DNA of 62,157 nt from a virus, in the IMG/VR virus record IMGVR_UViG_3300027833_000049, positions 1 through 62,157 of that record. One strand, 5' to 3'. The first letter of the stretch is position 1. Each line of letters opens with the position of its first letter. Under the pieces are notes generated by a model, which searched no databases, had not been told where the DNA came from, and was given only the letters and a program-made list of their open reading frames with translations. Positions 7,393 to 16,042 of the stretch are shown here, piece after piece. The translations under genes and the position numbers were made by a program.

Positions 7393-7974
7393 ATGGTAAA
7401 CGTTTTAGCAAATGTAACAGAATCAACATGGGACGCTAGTAACCCTGGTGAATTAGACTATCTAAAGCCTAATGGTTTTAAGTTTAAGATTCACAATTTA
7501 CCTAGTGTCTCATTCTTTTGTCAGTCTGCAAACATTCCAGATGTTTCAATGGGATCTCCCCAAGTTGCTACACCTCTTGTTGATTATTATCAGCCAGGAG
7601 ATAAGCTTGCCTATGGTGAGCTAAATATTCGTTTTCTTATTCAAGAAAATATGAACAACTATAATGAAATATATGAATGGCTAGTCGGACTAGGCTTCCC
7701 AGAAAGTCATAAACAATATACTGATTTTTCTAATAGTCAGTCATATCGCTTCCCTACCATAAACCCATCAAAGCAAAGATCGCTCGGCAACTTTAGCGAT
7801 GCATCTTTGTTTATTCTTGATTCAAATAATAATACAATAAAAACAATAGTGTTTCAAGATGCGTTTCCGGTTTCTCTTAGTGGTCTTGAGTTTGAGATAA
7901 GTTCCGGTAGCACTGAATATTTTCAAGGAGTTGCTGCGTTTAGATACAGACAGTACAAGATTACAACGCCATAA
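7393..7974 (+). CDS. gp19: Tail tube protein, gp19-like
   Basis: A 193-residue protein matching the T4/cyanophage gp19 tail tube family in length and layout: an N-terminal KPNGFKFKIHNLPSVSFFCQ stretch, the motif SANIPDVSMG, a central NIRFLIQENMNNYNEIYEWL helix region, and a C-terminal beta strand FRYRQYKI. Stacked hexamers form the inner tube through which DNA and ejected proteins pass. It has its own late promoter. The neighbouring sheath gene (18) of T4 is not in this window. Confidence 0.93.
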   Translation: MVNVLANVTESTWDASNPGELDYLKPNGFKFKIHNLPSVSFFCQSANIPDVSMGSPQVATPLVDYYQPGDKLAYGELNIRFLIQENMNNYNEIYEWLVGLGFPESHKQYTDFSNSQSYRFPTINPSKQRSLGNFSDASLFILDSNNNTIKTIVFQDAFPVSLSGLEFEISSGSTEYFQGVAAFRYRQYKITTP

Positions 7975-8001
7975 ATATGATATATATTATGAGGTTTTAT
8001 T

Positions 8002-8445
8002 ATGATTACATTGAACGAACTACAAGACACATGGAAAACAGACTGCAAAATAGACGAACTCAACCTTGGCAGTGAGTCTATAAAAACCGCAGAGCTTCAC
8101 TCTAAGTATCTCAACCATCTAACTAACTTTAAGCTACAGCTAAGAAAGTTTGAATCTCAAATGCTTACTCTTCGTAGAGTGAAGTGGAGATACTTTCGTG
8201 GCGAATTATCCAAACTAGAACTAGACGATTTAGGTTGGGAGCAGTACTTAGGTCCACAGCCTTTGAAAAATGAAATGCAAGAATACCTAGACAGCGACTC
8301 TGAAATTATCAAAATAAATGATAAGCTAGATTATGTAAGAGCTTGTTTGTACCAATGTGAGTCTATTATGAAGTCACTAAATAGTAGAACATGGGATATA
8401 AAAAATGCTGTGGAATTTATGAAGTTTACCAACGGAAGTTTTTAG
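8002..8445 (+). CDS. uvsY: Recombination mediator UvsY
   Basis: A 147-residue protein that aligns by eye with T4 UvsY: N-terminal LNELQDTWKTDCKID, a basic central region (about residues 50-70) and C-terminal CESIMKSLNSRTWDIKNAVE. UvsY loads the UvsX recombinase onto single-stranded DNA coated with gp32, supporting repair and recombination-dependent replication. It overlaps the uvsW start by one base (TAGTG). A one-mismatch late box, CATAAATA at 7970-7977, lies upstream but is weak support. Confidence 0.9.
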   Translation: MITLNELQDTWKTDCKIDELNLGSESIKTAELHSKYLNHLTNFKLQLRKFESQMLTLRRVKWRYFRGELSKLELDDLGWEQYLGPQPLKNEMQEYLDSDSEIIKINDKLDYVRACLYQCESIMKSLNSRTWDIKNAVEFMKFTNGSF

Positions 8446-9929
8446 TGATTAGAGTAATAAAAAAAGACGAAGCATATTTACGAGTAGAAACAGACCCTAG
8501 TACATCTCAAGAAATCTGTGATTTTTTTACATTTGAAGTTCCTGGTGCTAAGTTTATGCCTAGCTATCGGGCTAGAGTGTGGGACGGAAAAGCTAGATTG
8601 TTTAACATGTATCGCCAAGAACTATATGTAGGCTTGTTGCCATATTTACAAGAGTTTGCAGATACATTAGAATATACGGTTGAAGTTGATATTGCTAAAA
8701 TAGGTGACCCGGTATCGTCACAGTATGTTGAAGCGTTTGCTAAAAAACTAAATCTACAAAGCGCAGGCAAAGATATTGAAATACGAGATTACCAAGTAGA
8801 AGCTGTTAAGCATTCTATCAACAAAGGCAGAGCGTTACTTCTATCACCTACTGCTTCAGGCAAATCTCTCATCATATACAATCTTGTTAGATATCACCAA
8901 CATCTTGGAAGAGAGCAGCTCCTCATCGTACCTACTACCTCTCTAGTTGAACAGATGTACGGAGATTTTAAAGACTACTCAACTGCAAATGATTGGGACG
9001 TGGCTGAAAACTGCCATAGAATATATGGCGGCAAAGATAAAACAATAGAACTGCCAGTAACTATTTCTACTTGGCAATCTATTTACAAATATCCTAAATC
9101 TTGGTTTGATAGATTTGATGTTGTCTACGGTGATGAAGCTCACAACTTTAAAGCTAAGTCTCTTACTTCCATATTAGATAAATGTACTGATGCAGCTTAT
9201 CGTATTGGAACAACAGGCACACTTGATGGCGCCAAAACCCACAAGCTAGTGTTAGAAGGTATCTTTGGTTCAGTCAAAAAAGTTATTACTACTAAGAAGT
9301 TAATGGATGATAATGCAGTTGCCAGCCTTGATATAACTTGTTTAGTATTAGAATATTCTGATGTTGAGCGTAAGCTAGTTAAAGGTATGACGTATCAAGA
9401 AGAAATGGATTGGATTGTAAGTCATCCTGTTAGAAATACTTTTCTAAAAAACTTATGTACTACACAAACAGGTAACACCTTAGTATTGTTTCAATATGTT
9501 GAGAAGCATGGGAGAGTGTTATATGACCTTATAAATAATAAGGTAGGCGATACTAGAAGTGTGTTTTTTGTGTATGGTGGAACTGCTACTGAACAACGTG
9601 AAGAAATACGAGCGTTAACAGAAACAAAAGATGATGCAATTATAGTTGCCTCATACGGAACTTTCTCTACTGGTATTAACATTAGGAATCTTCACAATAT
9701 AGTATTTGCGAGTCCTAGTAAATCTAGAATAAGAAATCTACAATCCATTGGTAGAGGACTTAGAAAAGGTGATAACAAAACAAGTTGCAATCTCTTTGAT
9801 GTAGGTGATGATATATCCTGGAAGTCAAAGAAAAACTATACACTCGGTCATATGGTTGAACGAGTAAAAATATATAATGAAGAAGGGTTTAAATATAAAC
9901 TCGTTAAGGTACCCATTAATGTCTCATAA
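8445..9929 (+). CDS. uvsW: UvsW ATP-dependent helicase
   Basis: Superfamily 2 helicase of 494 residues, close to T4 UvsW. It unwinds R-loops and branched DNA, helping switch replication from origins to recombination. Visible motifs are I in SPTASGKS (about 136-143), II as GDEAH, III as GTTGT, the segment VASYGTFSTGINIRNLHN, and VI as QSIGRGLRK. A GTG start overlapping the uvsY stop is preferred because it begins with VIRVIKKDEAYLRVE, equivalent to the T4 N terminus, and has GGAAG six bases upstream; an ATG 54 bases earlier lies inside uvsY. Confidence 0.94.
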   Translation: MIRVIKKDEAYLRVETDPSTSQEICDFFTFEVPGAKFMPSYRARVWDGKARLFNMYRQELYVGLLPYLQEFADTLEYTVEVDIAKIGDPVSSQYVEAFAKKLNLQSAGKDIEIRDYQVEAVKHSINKGRALLLSPTASGKSLIIYNLVRYHQHLGREQLLIVPTTSLVEQMYGDFKDYSTANDWDVAENCHRIYGGKDKTIELPVTISTWQSIYKYPKSWFDRFDVVYGDEAHNFKAKSLTSILDKCTDAAYRIGTTGTLDGAKTHKLVLEGIFGSVKKVITTKKLMDDNAVASLDITCLVLEYSDVERKLVKGMTYQEEMDWIVSHPVRNTFLKNLCTTQTGNTLVLFQYVEKHGRVLYDLINNKVGDTRSVFFVYGGTATEQREEIRALTETKDDAIIVASYGTFSTGINIRNLHNIVFASPSKSRIRNLQSIGRGLRKGDNKTSCNLFDVGDDISWKSKKNYTLGHMVERVKIYNEEGFKYKLVKVPINVS

Positions 9930-10356
9930 CTATAAAATTGTAAACCTAATAAATGGTCTTAATATCGTAGGTGATTTAGAATACACCGCAGAAGAAGTTG
10001 TAGTTAAGTACCCGTTAGAGATTGCTGCTAAACCTATCAATAATGAAGCAGGTGTTTTAATAGGAGAACATATGGTTCTTCGACCTTATCTTGTAATGAC
10101 CGATGATGTTGAAGTTAATATTCATCAAATCTCTGTTGTTGCCATTTCTTCTTTGAGCGAAAAGCTTTGGGGGTCTTATGAGGATATGGTTGAAAACGTC
10201 TATCTAAAAGAGATTTCTTTTGATGGTAATTTTATTAAAGAAGATGCTAACGAATTGCCAGAAGACATTACAAACATGGATGATGAAGAACTTGATTACC
10301 TACAAGAACAACTAGACTTAATTGCTAATGGTAATAAAGATAAAACCTATCATTAA
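9919..10356 (+). CDS. Conserved phage Sm-like protein (first copy)
   Basis: A 145-residue protein overlapping the end of uvsW by 11 bases, with AAGG placed correctly for the ATG at 9919. Its N-terminal 80 residues have the pattern K-I-V-x-L-x-x-G-x-x-I-x-G-D seen in Sm/LSM-like beta-barrel domains of marine T4-like phages, and resemble 33063-33404 in the same window. The C terminus is acidic and helical (about 115-140). Function unknown; RNA binding would be inference from the fold guess. Confidence 0.65.
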   Translation: MSHNYKIVNLINGLNIVGDLEYTAEEVVVKYPLEIAAKPINNEAGVLIGEHMVLRPYLVMTDDVEVNIHQISVVAISSLSEKLWGSYEDMVENVYLKEISFDGNFIKEDANELPEDITNMDDEELDYLQEQLDLIANGNKDKTYH

Positions 10357-10444
10357 GGTATCCCTTTCTTTCTAACAGAATCATTATAACAAGGTGTTCG
10401 GTTAGTGTCAAGCATTACTTAACATTATTATCAATTAATTTAGC

Positions 10445-10473
10445 TTGACAAAGGATGGTTTTTTTAGTATTAT
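10445..10473 (+). promoter_or_regulatory. Sigma-70 promoter for gp55 gene
   Basis: TTGACA at 10445-10450, a 17-bp spacer, TATTAT at 10468-10473. Predicted to be read by unmodified host polymerase early in infection. Confidence 0.8.
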
Positions 10474-10501
10474 TATATTATGATTTCAATTGGAGACTAA
10501 T

Positions 10502-11062
10502 ATGTCAAAAGAAAAGAACGCCCACTATGTAGACAATAAAAAGTTCTATGCAGAAATAACAGTGTGGAAACAACAGTGGGATGAGTCAGTAGCTAAAGGC
10601 GAACCTACACCTCAATGCACACACTATCTCGGTGAATGTTTTGTTAAGATTTCAAATCATCTCGCATATAAATCAAACTTTGTAAACTATACTTTCAGAG
10701 ATGAAATGATTCTAGACGGCATTGAAAACTGTTTGCGCTATGCTGATAGGTTCAACCCAGAGAAATCTAAAAATCCGTTTGCATACTTCACACAGATTAC
10801 TTACTATTCTTTTATTCGCCGAATTAAGAAAGAGGCAAGACAAACCGAAACGGCTATGAATTACTTACAGAGTATTGACTTGCAGCAATTGCTAGACGAA
10901 GTTGAAGGTGATTCCGGTAGCTATGAATATCTCAAGTGGGTTCAAACTCAAGTAGATTTGAATGCCAAAGAAAAACAAAGCCTAAACTCTATTTCGGATA
11001 AAAAAACTGTAAAAAGAAGACCCAAGTATTTTGATAAAAAAGAAGAAGAGCTTGACATATAA
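10502..11062 (+). CDS. gp55: Late sigma factor gp55
   Basis: Phage sigma factor of 186 residues that directs host RNA polymerase to TATAAATA. It matches T4 gp55 in the core helix segment: RDEMILDGIENCLRY, FNPEKSKNPFAYFTQI and FIRRIKKEARQTE. The ATG at 10502 has GGAGA five bases upstream. The T4 protein ends with a hydrophobic sliding-clamp-binding epitope (LDFL-type); this one ends in the highly charged KKEEELDI, so clamp contact may be made differently. The gene is under a sigma-70 promoter, consistent with being made before late transcription begins. Its cognate boxes are found throughout the window. Confidence 0.93.
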   Translation: MSKEKNAHYVDNKKFYAEITVWKQQWDESVAKGEPTPQCTHYLGECFVKISNHLAYKSNFVNYTFRDEMILDGIENCLRYADRFNPEKSKNPFAYFTQITYYSFIRRIKKEARQTETAMNYLQSIDLQQLLDEVEGDSGSYEYLKWVQTQVDLNAKEKQSLNSISDKKTVKRRPKYFDKKEEELDI

Positions 11063-11080
11063 TAATAGTTGTAGTATACT
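11052..11080 (+). promoter_or_regulatory. Sigma-70 promoter for queE
   Basis: TTGACA at 11052-11057, 17-bp spacer, TATACT at 11075-11080. The -35 box lies within the last codons of gene 55, so the deazaguanine locus can be transcribed independently of gp55. Confidence 0.85.
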
Positions 11081-11109
11081 GTATTTAAAACTAACAGGAC
11101 TATTATATA

Positions 11110-11997
11110 ATGAAAGTACGTTACTCCGAGATATTTTATAGTTTTCAAGGCGAAGCTGAACTTGCCGGAACACCGACAACTTGGCTTCGATTCTTCGGCT
11201 GTAATTTAGAATGTAATGGATTTGGTCAAGACAACCCTGCCGATACAACGACACACGAACTTCCGTATAAAGACTTTGACACTAGCAATATAATTGCCGT
11301 TGAACAATTGCCAGTGTGGGAATTCGGATGTGATTCCTCATACTCTTGGTCTATGAAGTACAAACACTTAGCTCAAGATGCTACCCCCGAAGTTGCTGCT
11401 GATAAGCTAGAAGCATTGCTTCCTCATGGAAAGTTTACTCATCCTGAGACTGGTCAAGAAAACATGCTTGCTTTTACAGGCGGCGAGCCAATGTTACAAC
11501 AAAAGCAAATGAAAGCTATTGTAAATGAGTTCTTAATCAGAGGCAACCCTCCGAAGATTATCACTGTTGAAACTAATGGCACTAAAAAACTCAGTGCAGA
11601 CTTAAAAAACTTTATCAATGATTATCTATCTGAGATGGGCATTCGTTGGCATTGGGCTATTAGTCCCAAAATACTACACACTTCAGGTGAAACTGGTGCG
11701 GTTGATGTAGACATGTTTATGTCGTACATTGACGGCGTGTACGGTACCGGGTGTCTCAAGTTTGTATGCAATGGTTCTGATGCTTCATGGGCAGAAATAG
11801 AACGATATGTCAAAGAAGTTATTGTTTATTGCAACGGAGCAGAGATAACTGTTCCTGATATATGGATCATGCCCGTAGGGGCAACAAAAGAAGAACAGGA
11901 AACTGTTGCTGACATTGTAAACGAATCTATGAGACGAGGATATAAAGTAGCAACTCGTAATCACGCATATGTGTATGGCAATCAGATAGGAACTTAA
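11110..11997 (+). CDS. queE: 7-carboxy-7-deazaguanine synthase QueE (radical SAM)
   Basis: Radical SAM enzyme of 295 residues converting 6-carboxy-tetrahydropterin to 7-carboxy-7-deazaguanine (CDG). The N terminus SEIFYSFQGEAELAG and FTGGEPML (about 122-129) are QueE hallmarks. Candidate 4Fe-4S ligands are Cys31, Cys35 and Cys74: the third is displaced by an insertion of about 40 residues, so the usual CxxxCxxC spacing is lost, then restored as a GCDSSY segment. Similar split motifs occur in some phage QueE proteins, so this need not be inactivating. It begins an early-promoter locus that also carries folE, a DpdA-like gene and queD. Confidence 0.88.
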   Translation: MKVRYSEIFYSFQGEAELAGTPTTWLRFFGCNLECNGFGQDNPADTTTHELPYKDFDTSNIIAVEQLPVWEFGCDSSYSWSMKYKHLAQDATPEVAADKLEALLPHGKFTHPETGQENMLAFTGGEPMLQQKQMKAIVNEFLIRGNPPKIITVETNGTKKLSADLKNFINDYLSEMGIRWHWAISPKILHTSGETGAVDVDMFMSYIDGVYGTGCLKFVCNGSDASWAEIERYVKEVIVYCNGAEITVPDIWIMPVGATKEEQETVADIVNESMRRGYKVATRNHAYVYGNQIGT

Positions 11998-11999
11998 TT

Positions 12000-12422
12000 A
12001 TGCAGTTTAAAGATGACAAACTATTTGTAGATTGGACTGACATTGATGCCTTCTGTTTAGAGATGGCACACGAAGGAAGTCGGTTGGGCATTGATAAAGT
12101 TGTCGGTGTTTCTCGTGGCGGGCTAATACCTGGTGTTATTATTTCACATTTGATGGGAGTGCCTTTTGATTCAATCACTTGGCAAACTCGTGACGGCGAT
12201 AATCGAGATACTAAAAAAGTTCTAAATTTTAATAATCCTAAATATATGATAGTAGATGACATGGTTGACAGTGGCAAGACTATGATAGACTTGATGTGTC
12301 TTGCTCCTGACGCAGTTAAAGCGGTTATCTTTAATAAAAAAGAAGATGTATTACTTGACATTGTAGGTCAAGAGTTATATAATGTAAGCGAATGGGTAGT
12401 CTTTCCTTGGGAAAATAATTAA
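12000..12422 (+). CDS. Purine-type phosphoribosyltransferase
   Basis: A 140-residue type I phosphoribosyltransferase. The PRPP-binding loop is clear: YMIVDDMVDSGKT, with the two acidic residues before the Ser-Gly-Lys-Thr loop, and VSRGGLIPG near residue 38 forms the PP loop. Length and motifs resemble xanthine-guanine phosphoribosyltransferases. Within the deazaguanine locus it could recycle guanine released when a transglycosylase replaces G in DNA, or charge a deazaguanine base; both are inference. Starts two bases after the queE stop. Confidence 0.82.
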   Translation: MQFKDDKLFVDWTDIDAFCLEMAHEGSRLGIDKVVGVSRGGLIPGVIISHLMGVPFDSITWQTRDGDNRDTKKVLNFNNPKYMIVDDMVDSGKTMIDLMCLAPDAVKAVIFNKKEDVLLDIVGQELYNVSEWVVFPWENN

Positions 12423-12431
12423 CAGGATAAT

Positions 12432-12626
12432 ATGATGAGAACTAGCACTGTAAGACAAATTCCGTATGTTGGTTCTGGATCTTCAGGCCCAGATACGATT
12501 TATGTGGTAGACTTCTATGAAAATAGCATTAAGGTTGAAACCAGAGAATTCGTGAACAAAAGTGTACATTATGCAGAATCTGCTGCAAGAAATTGGGACG
12601 CAGGGATAATTAAAAATGATAAGTAA
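12432..12626 (+). CDS. Small protein of unknown function
   Basis: A 64-residue protein between the phosphoribosyltransferase and folE, preceded by ACAGGA and overlapping the folE start by 11 bases. It has a Gly/Ser-rich turn (GSGSSGP, 15-21) and then alternating beta-like residues. No family recognised. Its place in a tightly packed locus suggests it is a real gene translated with its neighbours. Confidence 0.65.
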   Translation: MMRTSTVRQIPYVGSGSSGPDTIYVVDFYENSIKVETREFVNKSVHYAESAARNWDAGIIKNDK

Positions 12627-13290
12627 ACAGATTAAAACTAGATTACAACGAGCAGGTAAGCGTTTTCATGCCGCAGATAATATTTCTGAGTTTATGCATG
12701 AGGGAGACCATGAAGAATTAATTGAAGAGCTTACTGACAAATTTCAAGGTGTGTTAGAGAGCCTAGTTATAGATGTTGATAACGATCCGAATAGCATAGA
12801 CACTAGCCGAAGGTTAGCTAAAATGTATATAAACGAGATAATGTCTGGTCGTTATAACGATATGCCTAAAGTAACTTCATTTCCTAATGAAGGCCAATAT
12901 GATCAGTTGATAATAGTTCGGTCAGATATCAAGTCAATGTGTTCACATCATCATCAGCCAGTTACTGGTATCTGTTACATAGCTTGTTTGCCCGGAGATA
13001 ACGTTATTGGTCTTTCTAAGTACACTAGGATAGCACAACATTTAGCTCAACGAGGACAGCTTCAGGAAGAGTTGACTGAAATGATTGCAACCGAAATAGA
13101 GATGCTTACACAGGCTCCGGCTGTTGGTGTTTATATTCGTGCCCGTCACGGTTGTTGTGAGAATAGAGGAATTCGTTCTTCAAATAGTTCAACACAAACT
13201 ACTGTACTGAAGGGTGCTTTGAAAACAGACGCTGCGTTACGAAATGAATTTATGCACAATATTCAAATTCAGGAACATCTATGCGGATAA
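12616..13290 (+). CDS. folE: GTP cyclohydrolase I FolE
   Basis: FolE-type enzyme of 224 residues converting GTP to dihydroneopterin triphosphate, the first step of both folate and deazaguanine synthesis. The zinc site is present: Cys109 and His112 in MCSHHHQP, and Cys180 (or 181) in RHGCCENRG. The GLSKYTRIA segment (about 132-140) and the family's usual length agree. The usual CEHH is CSHH here. With QueD and QueE in the same locus its role is most likely deazaguanine precursor supply. Confidence 0.92.
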   Translation: MISKQIKTRLQRAGKRFHAADNISEFMHEGDHEELIEELTDKFQGVLESLVIDVDNDPNSIDTSRRLAKMYINEIMSGRYNDMPKVTSFPNEGQYDQLIIVRSDIKSMCSHHHQPVTGICYIACLPGDNVIGLSKYTRIAQHLAQRGQLQEELTEMIATEIEMLTQAPAVGVYIRARHGCCENRGIRSSNSSTQTTVLKGALKTDAALRNEFMHNIQIQEHLCG

Positions 13291-13823
13291 AACAAACTGA
13301 TAGACAGGTCGTTGTAGATCTAGAGACACTAAGTACTCGCCCAAATGCTTGCATTGTTTCTATAGGTGCGGTTGCATTTAATCTACAAGACGGTATACTA
13401 GATGAGTTCTTTATAAATGTTGACGCAAGCAATTCCCGTAAACATGGTTTGCATATAGACCTAAATACAATTGAATGGTGGAAACAACAATCTAAAGAAG
13501 CACAAGAAGCATGGCAGCAAGACCCTCAGCCTCTTGATTATGCACTGGAGAAGTTTGCTGAGTTTTATCAAACAGGAAATCCCATATGGGGAAATGGTTC
13601 TAGCTTTGATATTACAATTCTAGAATCTGCATACTATGCTGTCGGTTGGGACAAGGACAAAGTGTATGGAAAACACTTACCTTGGAAGTTCTGGGATATA
13701 TATGACATGCGTACATTGACTAGCATATTAGGCAAGAAACTTGAAAAAACAGGTGTAGACCACAATGCACTTGACGATGCGATGGCAGAAGCAAAATTAT
13801 TAATTGAGATGTTAAAATCGTGA
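13281..13823 (+). CDS. DEDDh 3'-5' exonuclease, DexA/Rv2179c-like
   Basis: A 180-residue DnaQ-fold exonuclease. The acidic motifs are in order: VVDLETLST (ExoI, about 11-19), GNGSSFDITIL (ExoII, about 105) and VDHNALDDAMAEA (ExoIII, with His and Asp). It resembles the short Rv2179c-like exoribonucleases and T4 DexA, but is shorter than DexA (227 residues). It may degrade host nucleic acid or act on RNA. It overlaps folE by 10 bases and the next gene by 4. Confidence 0.8.
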   Translation: MRIKQTDRQVVVDLETLSTRPNACIVSIGAVAFNLQDGILDEFFINVDASNSRKHGLHIDLNTIEWWKQQSKEAQEAWQQDPQPLDYALEKFAEFYQTGNPIWGNGSSFDITILESAYYAVGWDKDKVYGKHLPWKFWDIYDMRTLTSILGKKLEKTGVDHNALDDAMAEAKLLIEMLKS

Positions 13824-15178
13824 AATTAGAATACGTTGCATCAGGCACATCATTTATGCAGCTTGCCAAACTTAAAGAACATCCAGAAGCGGCTGCTGTA
13901 GTTAACAACATGTTCGCTGACATCTTTGGTGATCAACCAGGACACACATTTTCAATATTGTATAATGCTTGGGCAGAAAGTTCTTATGGTGAAAAGCTGA
14001 GTGTACTGAAGCCATCTATTCATAACTTACACGCAGACTCAGGTGGGTTACAGATGGTCACACTCGCCCACAAATTGCCTAAAGGCACTAATATGAATAC
14101 CCTCAGAGAAGAGGTATATCATAATCAAGCCGAGTGGGCTGACGTTGGCATGTGCTTTGATGAGATTCCTGTAGTCACTACCGGGGCATCAGATAGAAAC
14201 GATACTAGCAACAGGTACTTTGACAGGGAGAATCGTCACAAGTATGCACAACAAACTGCTGACAACGTAGCTCGTCAAATTGAAGTCTTCAAAGAAAATA
14301 ATAGTTCGTGTAAGCCTTTTATGATTTGTCAAGGCGGCGACTTAGAAACATATCTCGAATGGATTGATACTATCTTAAAAACTGTGCCTGAGGGAGATCA
14401 TCATCGCATAGGCGGAGTAGCAATGGGGGGCGCTGCATTAGGCACAGGCCCTCTAGAAGATATCCAAAAAGCTTTCTTTGCTAGTCAAGTTCCTGTTAGA
14501 GATGAGAATGGCAAACTACATCTTCATGTATTAGGCGTAGGATCTATTACCCGAATGATACCTTATCTTATCTTTTTACAGAATGGATCATATGGAAATG
14601 TTCACATGTCGTATGACTCTACTACACACTCTAGAGGGGTAGAAACAGGTATGTATTATATCAGAGGAGAGATTAGAAACGGAGAACACATTCCAGGTCC
14701 TGGTAGAACAATGAATTTCACTAGAGCCAAGAGTGCAGACTCTGTAGTGGTAGGAGAACCGGGTGAATCTTGTCCTGACTTACAATATGATATTTTAATG
14801 GATGACATAAATCGTGTATACAATCTTGGCATGACAAAAGAAAGGTTTCACGAGTGTCTAAACGTTCCTACAGTTCCTTATATGGAAAAATATGGAGAAC
14901 TCAGTACTTGGTATACTGCAAGAAACGCATTGTGCTGTGTATCTATTAAAAACTTTATGGATGAACTTGAAGAACTTATAAACGATAAAGATAAGTTATT
15001 ACAATTAGCCAACAAAAGATACCCTGGAATTTCAGGTCAACAATTATTTGACGTTAAAGATATAGATTCTTTTAATGCTTGGATGGATCGTTGGGGTGGT
15101 ATCTTTAAGGAAAAGAAAAAATCTAAAAGTATTTCACACACTAAGCCAGTAGAAGAAATACAACTAGATTTTACATGA
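13820..15178 (+). CDS. dpdA: DpdA-like DNA 7-deazaguanine transglycosylase
   Basis: A 452-residue tRNA-guanine transglycosylase superfamily protein, most like phage DpdA enzymes that swap guanine in DNA for a deazaguanine base. HADSGG places Asp73 as the general acid/base equivalent; SYDSTTHSRG places Asp266 as the likely nucleophile, matching the FDxxxPTR motif of TGTs. GGVAMGGAALG and LGVGSITRM fit the base-recognition loops. The Cys/His zinc cluster of tRNA enzymes is not evident, which favours DpdA over a tRNA role. The GTG start overlaps the exonuclease stop. The neighbours queE, folE and queD supply the base. Which base is inserted depends on whether a QueC exists outside the window. 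Confidence 0.8.
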   Translation: MKLEYVASGTSFMQLAKLKEHPEAAAVVNNMFADIFGDQPGHTFSILYNAWAESSYGEKLSVLKPSIHNLHADSGGLQMVTLAHKLPKGTNMNTLREEVYHNQAEWADVGMCFDEIPVVTTGASDRNDTSNRYFDRENRHKYAQQTADNVARQIEVFKENNSSCKPFMICQGGDLETYLEWIDTILKTVPEGDHHRIGGVAMGGAALGTGPLEDIQKAFFASQVPVRDENGKLHLHVLGVGSITRMIPYLIFLQNGSYGNVHMSYDSTTHSRGVETGMYYIRGEIRNGEHIPGPGRTMNFTRAKSADSVVVGEPGESCPDLQYDILMDDINRVYNLGMTKERFHECLNVPTVPYMEKYGELSTWYTARNALCCVSIKNFMDELEELINDKDKLLQLANKRYPGISGQQLFDVKDIDSFNAWMDRWGGIFKEKKKSKSISHTKPVEEIQLDFT

Positions 15179-15209
15179 GCAGTTATTATTTAACTTAGGA
15201 GTATATATT

Positions 15210-15440
15210 ATGGATCAACAGAAAGTACGCAATGCAATTGAAGAGATGTCAAACTCAATGACTCGAATGGACGCAGAGCGTGATCTAATTAAAGAGATTG
15301 TAGAAAAAATCCACGAGGAAGAATTCTTAGACAAGCGAGTGATCCGGAAAATGGCTCGGGTATATCACAAGCAAAACTTTGCGGAAGAGTCTACCATCAA
15401 CGAAGAGTTCGAGACTCATTTCAAAAATATTATGAGTTAG
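15210..15440 (+). CDS. dsbA: DsbA-like double-stranded DNA-binding protein
   Basis: A 76-residue helical protein resembling T4 DsbA, a dsDNA-binding protein reported to bind near late promoters. Shared features are the RDLIKEIV segment, a charged middle and RKMARVYHKQN (about 45-55, T4 has LLALYHKDN), followed by an acidic tail. Preceded by AGGAG at good spacing. A link to gp55-dependent transcription is inferred from the T4 homologue. Confidence 0.7.
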   Translation: MDQQKVRNAIEEMSNSMTRMDAERDLIKEIVEKIHEEEFLDKRVIRKMARVYHKQNFAEESTINEEFETHFKNIMS

Positions 15441-15443
15441 ATA

Positions 15444-15472
15444 TTGACAAAGCAAAAATATTCTGTTATTAT
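15444..15472 (+). promoter_or_regulatory. Sigma-70 promoter upstream of 15497
   Basis: TTGACA at 15444-15449, 17-bp spacer, TATTAT at 15467-15472, directly after the dsbA-like stop. Serves the run of genes through glycosyltransferase, galE and queD. Confidence 0.8.
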
Positions 15473-15496
15473 ATACAGACACTAGAGGAATATCTT

Positions 15497-16042
15497 ATGA
15501 ATGTTTTTGCTTTGCACACAGACCCAGTAATCGCTGCTCAAATGCATGCCGATAAACATGTGGTAAAAATGATTATAGAGTATGCACAACTAATGTCCAC
15601 AGCACATCGTGTGCTAGACGGCTCGCTGTATCAAGACAAAACCTCTAACGGAAGAAGCATCAAGCGTTGGTCATTACCGAATGGGGTGTTAGAGAGCGTG
15701 GTGTATAAAGCATCGCATGTCAATCACCCTTCTGGTATTTGGTGCCGAAAAACATCTGAAAATTACCAGTACCTATATACTATGTGGAAAGAATTATGTG
15801 CAGAGTATACACATCGGTATGGTAAAATTCACTTGACACAGCAGAAGCTAGAGAGTATACTATCTGTTACTCCTGTTAATATTCCACACGGAGAATTGAC
15901 AGAATTACCACAAGCAATGCCAGACGATGCAAAACTTCCTAATGTTGTAGAGGCTTATCGTAATTACTACAGAGTCTACAAGCGAGGTTTCGCTAGGTGG
16001 ACTAAACGACAAACACCGGAGTGGTTCAATGCCAGTGACTAA
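15497..16042 (+). CDS. Conserved phage protein, DKHVVKM family
   Basis: A 181-residue protein with an N terminus conserved in many tailed phages: a Met-Asn-Val-Phe start, then TDPVIAAQMHADKHVVKMI and AQLMSTAHRVLDG. It contains many His, Trp and Tyr residues, including HPSGIWCRKTSENYQYL, suggesting an enzyme with a metal or aromatic pocket. I do not know its biochemical role. The gene overlaps the next by 14 bases. Confidence 0.7.
   Translation: MNVFALHTDPVIAAQMHADKHVVKMIIEYAQLMSTAHRVLDGSLYQDKTSNGRSIKRWSLPNGVLESVVYKASHVNHPSGIWCRKTSENYQYLYTMWKELCAEYTHRYGKIHLTQQKLESILSVTPVNIPHGELTELPQAMPDDAKLPNVVEAYRNYYRVYKRGFARWTKRQTPEWFNASD

Noticed and set aside
7970-7977. CATAAATA before uvsY as a late promoter
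   Set aside because: One mismatch at the first base and within the last codons of gp19; too weak to list as a promoter.
9530-9537. TATAAATA inside uvsW
   Set aside because: It lies mid-gene with no start codon or gene beginning nearby, so it is a chance match in AT-rich coding sequence.
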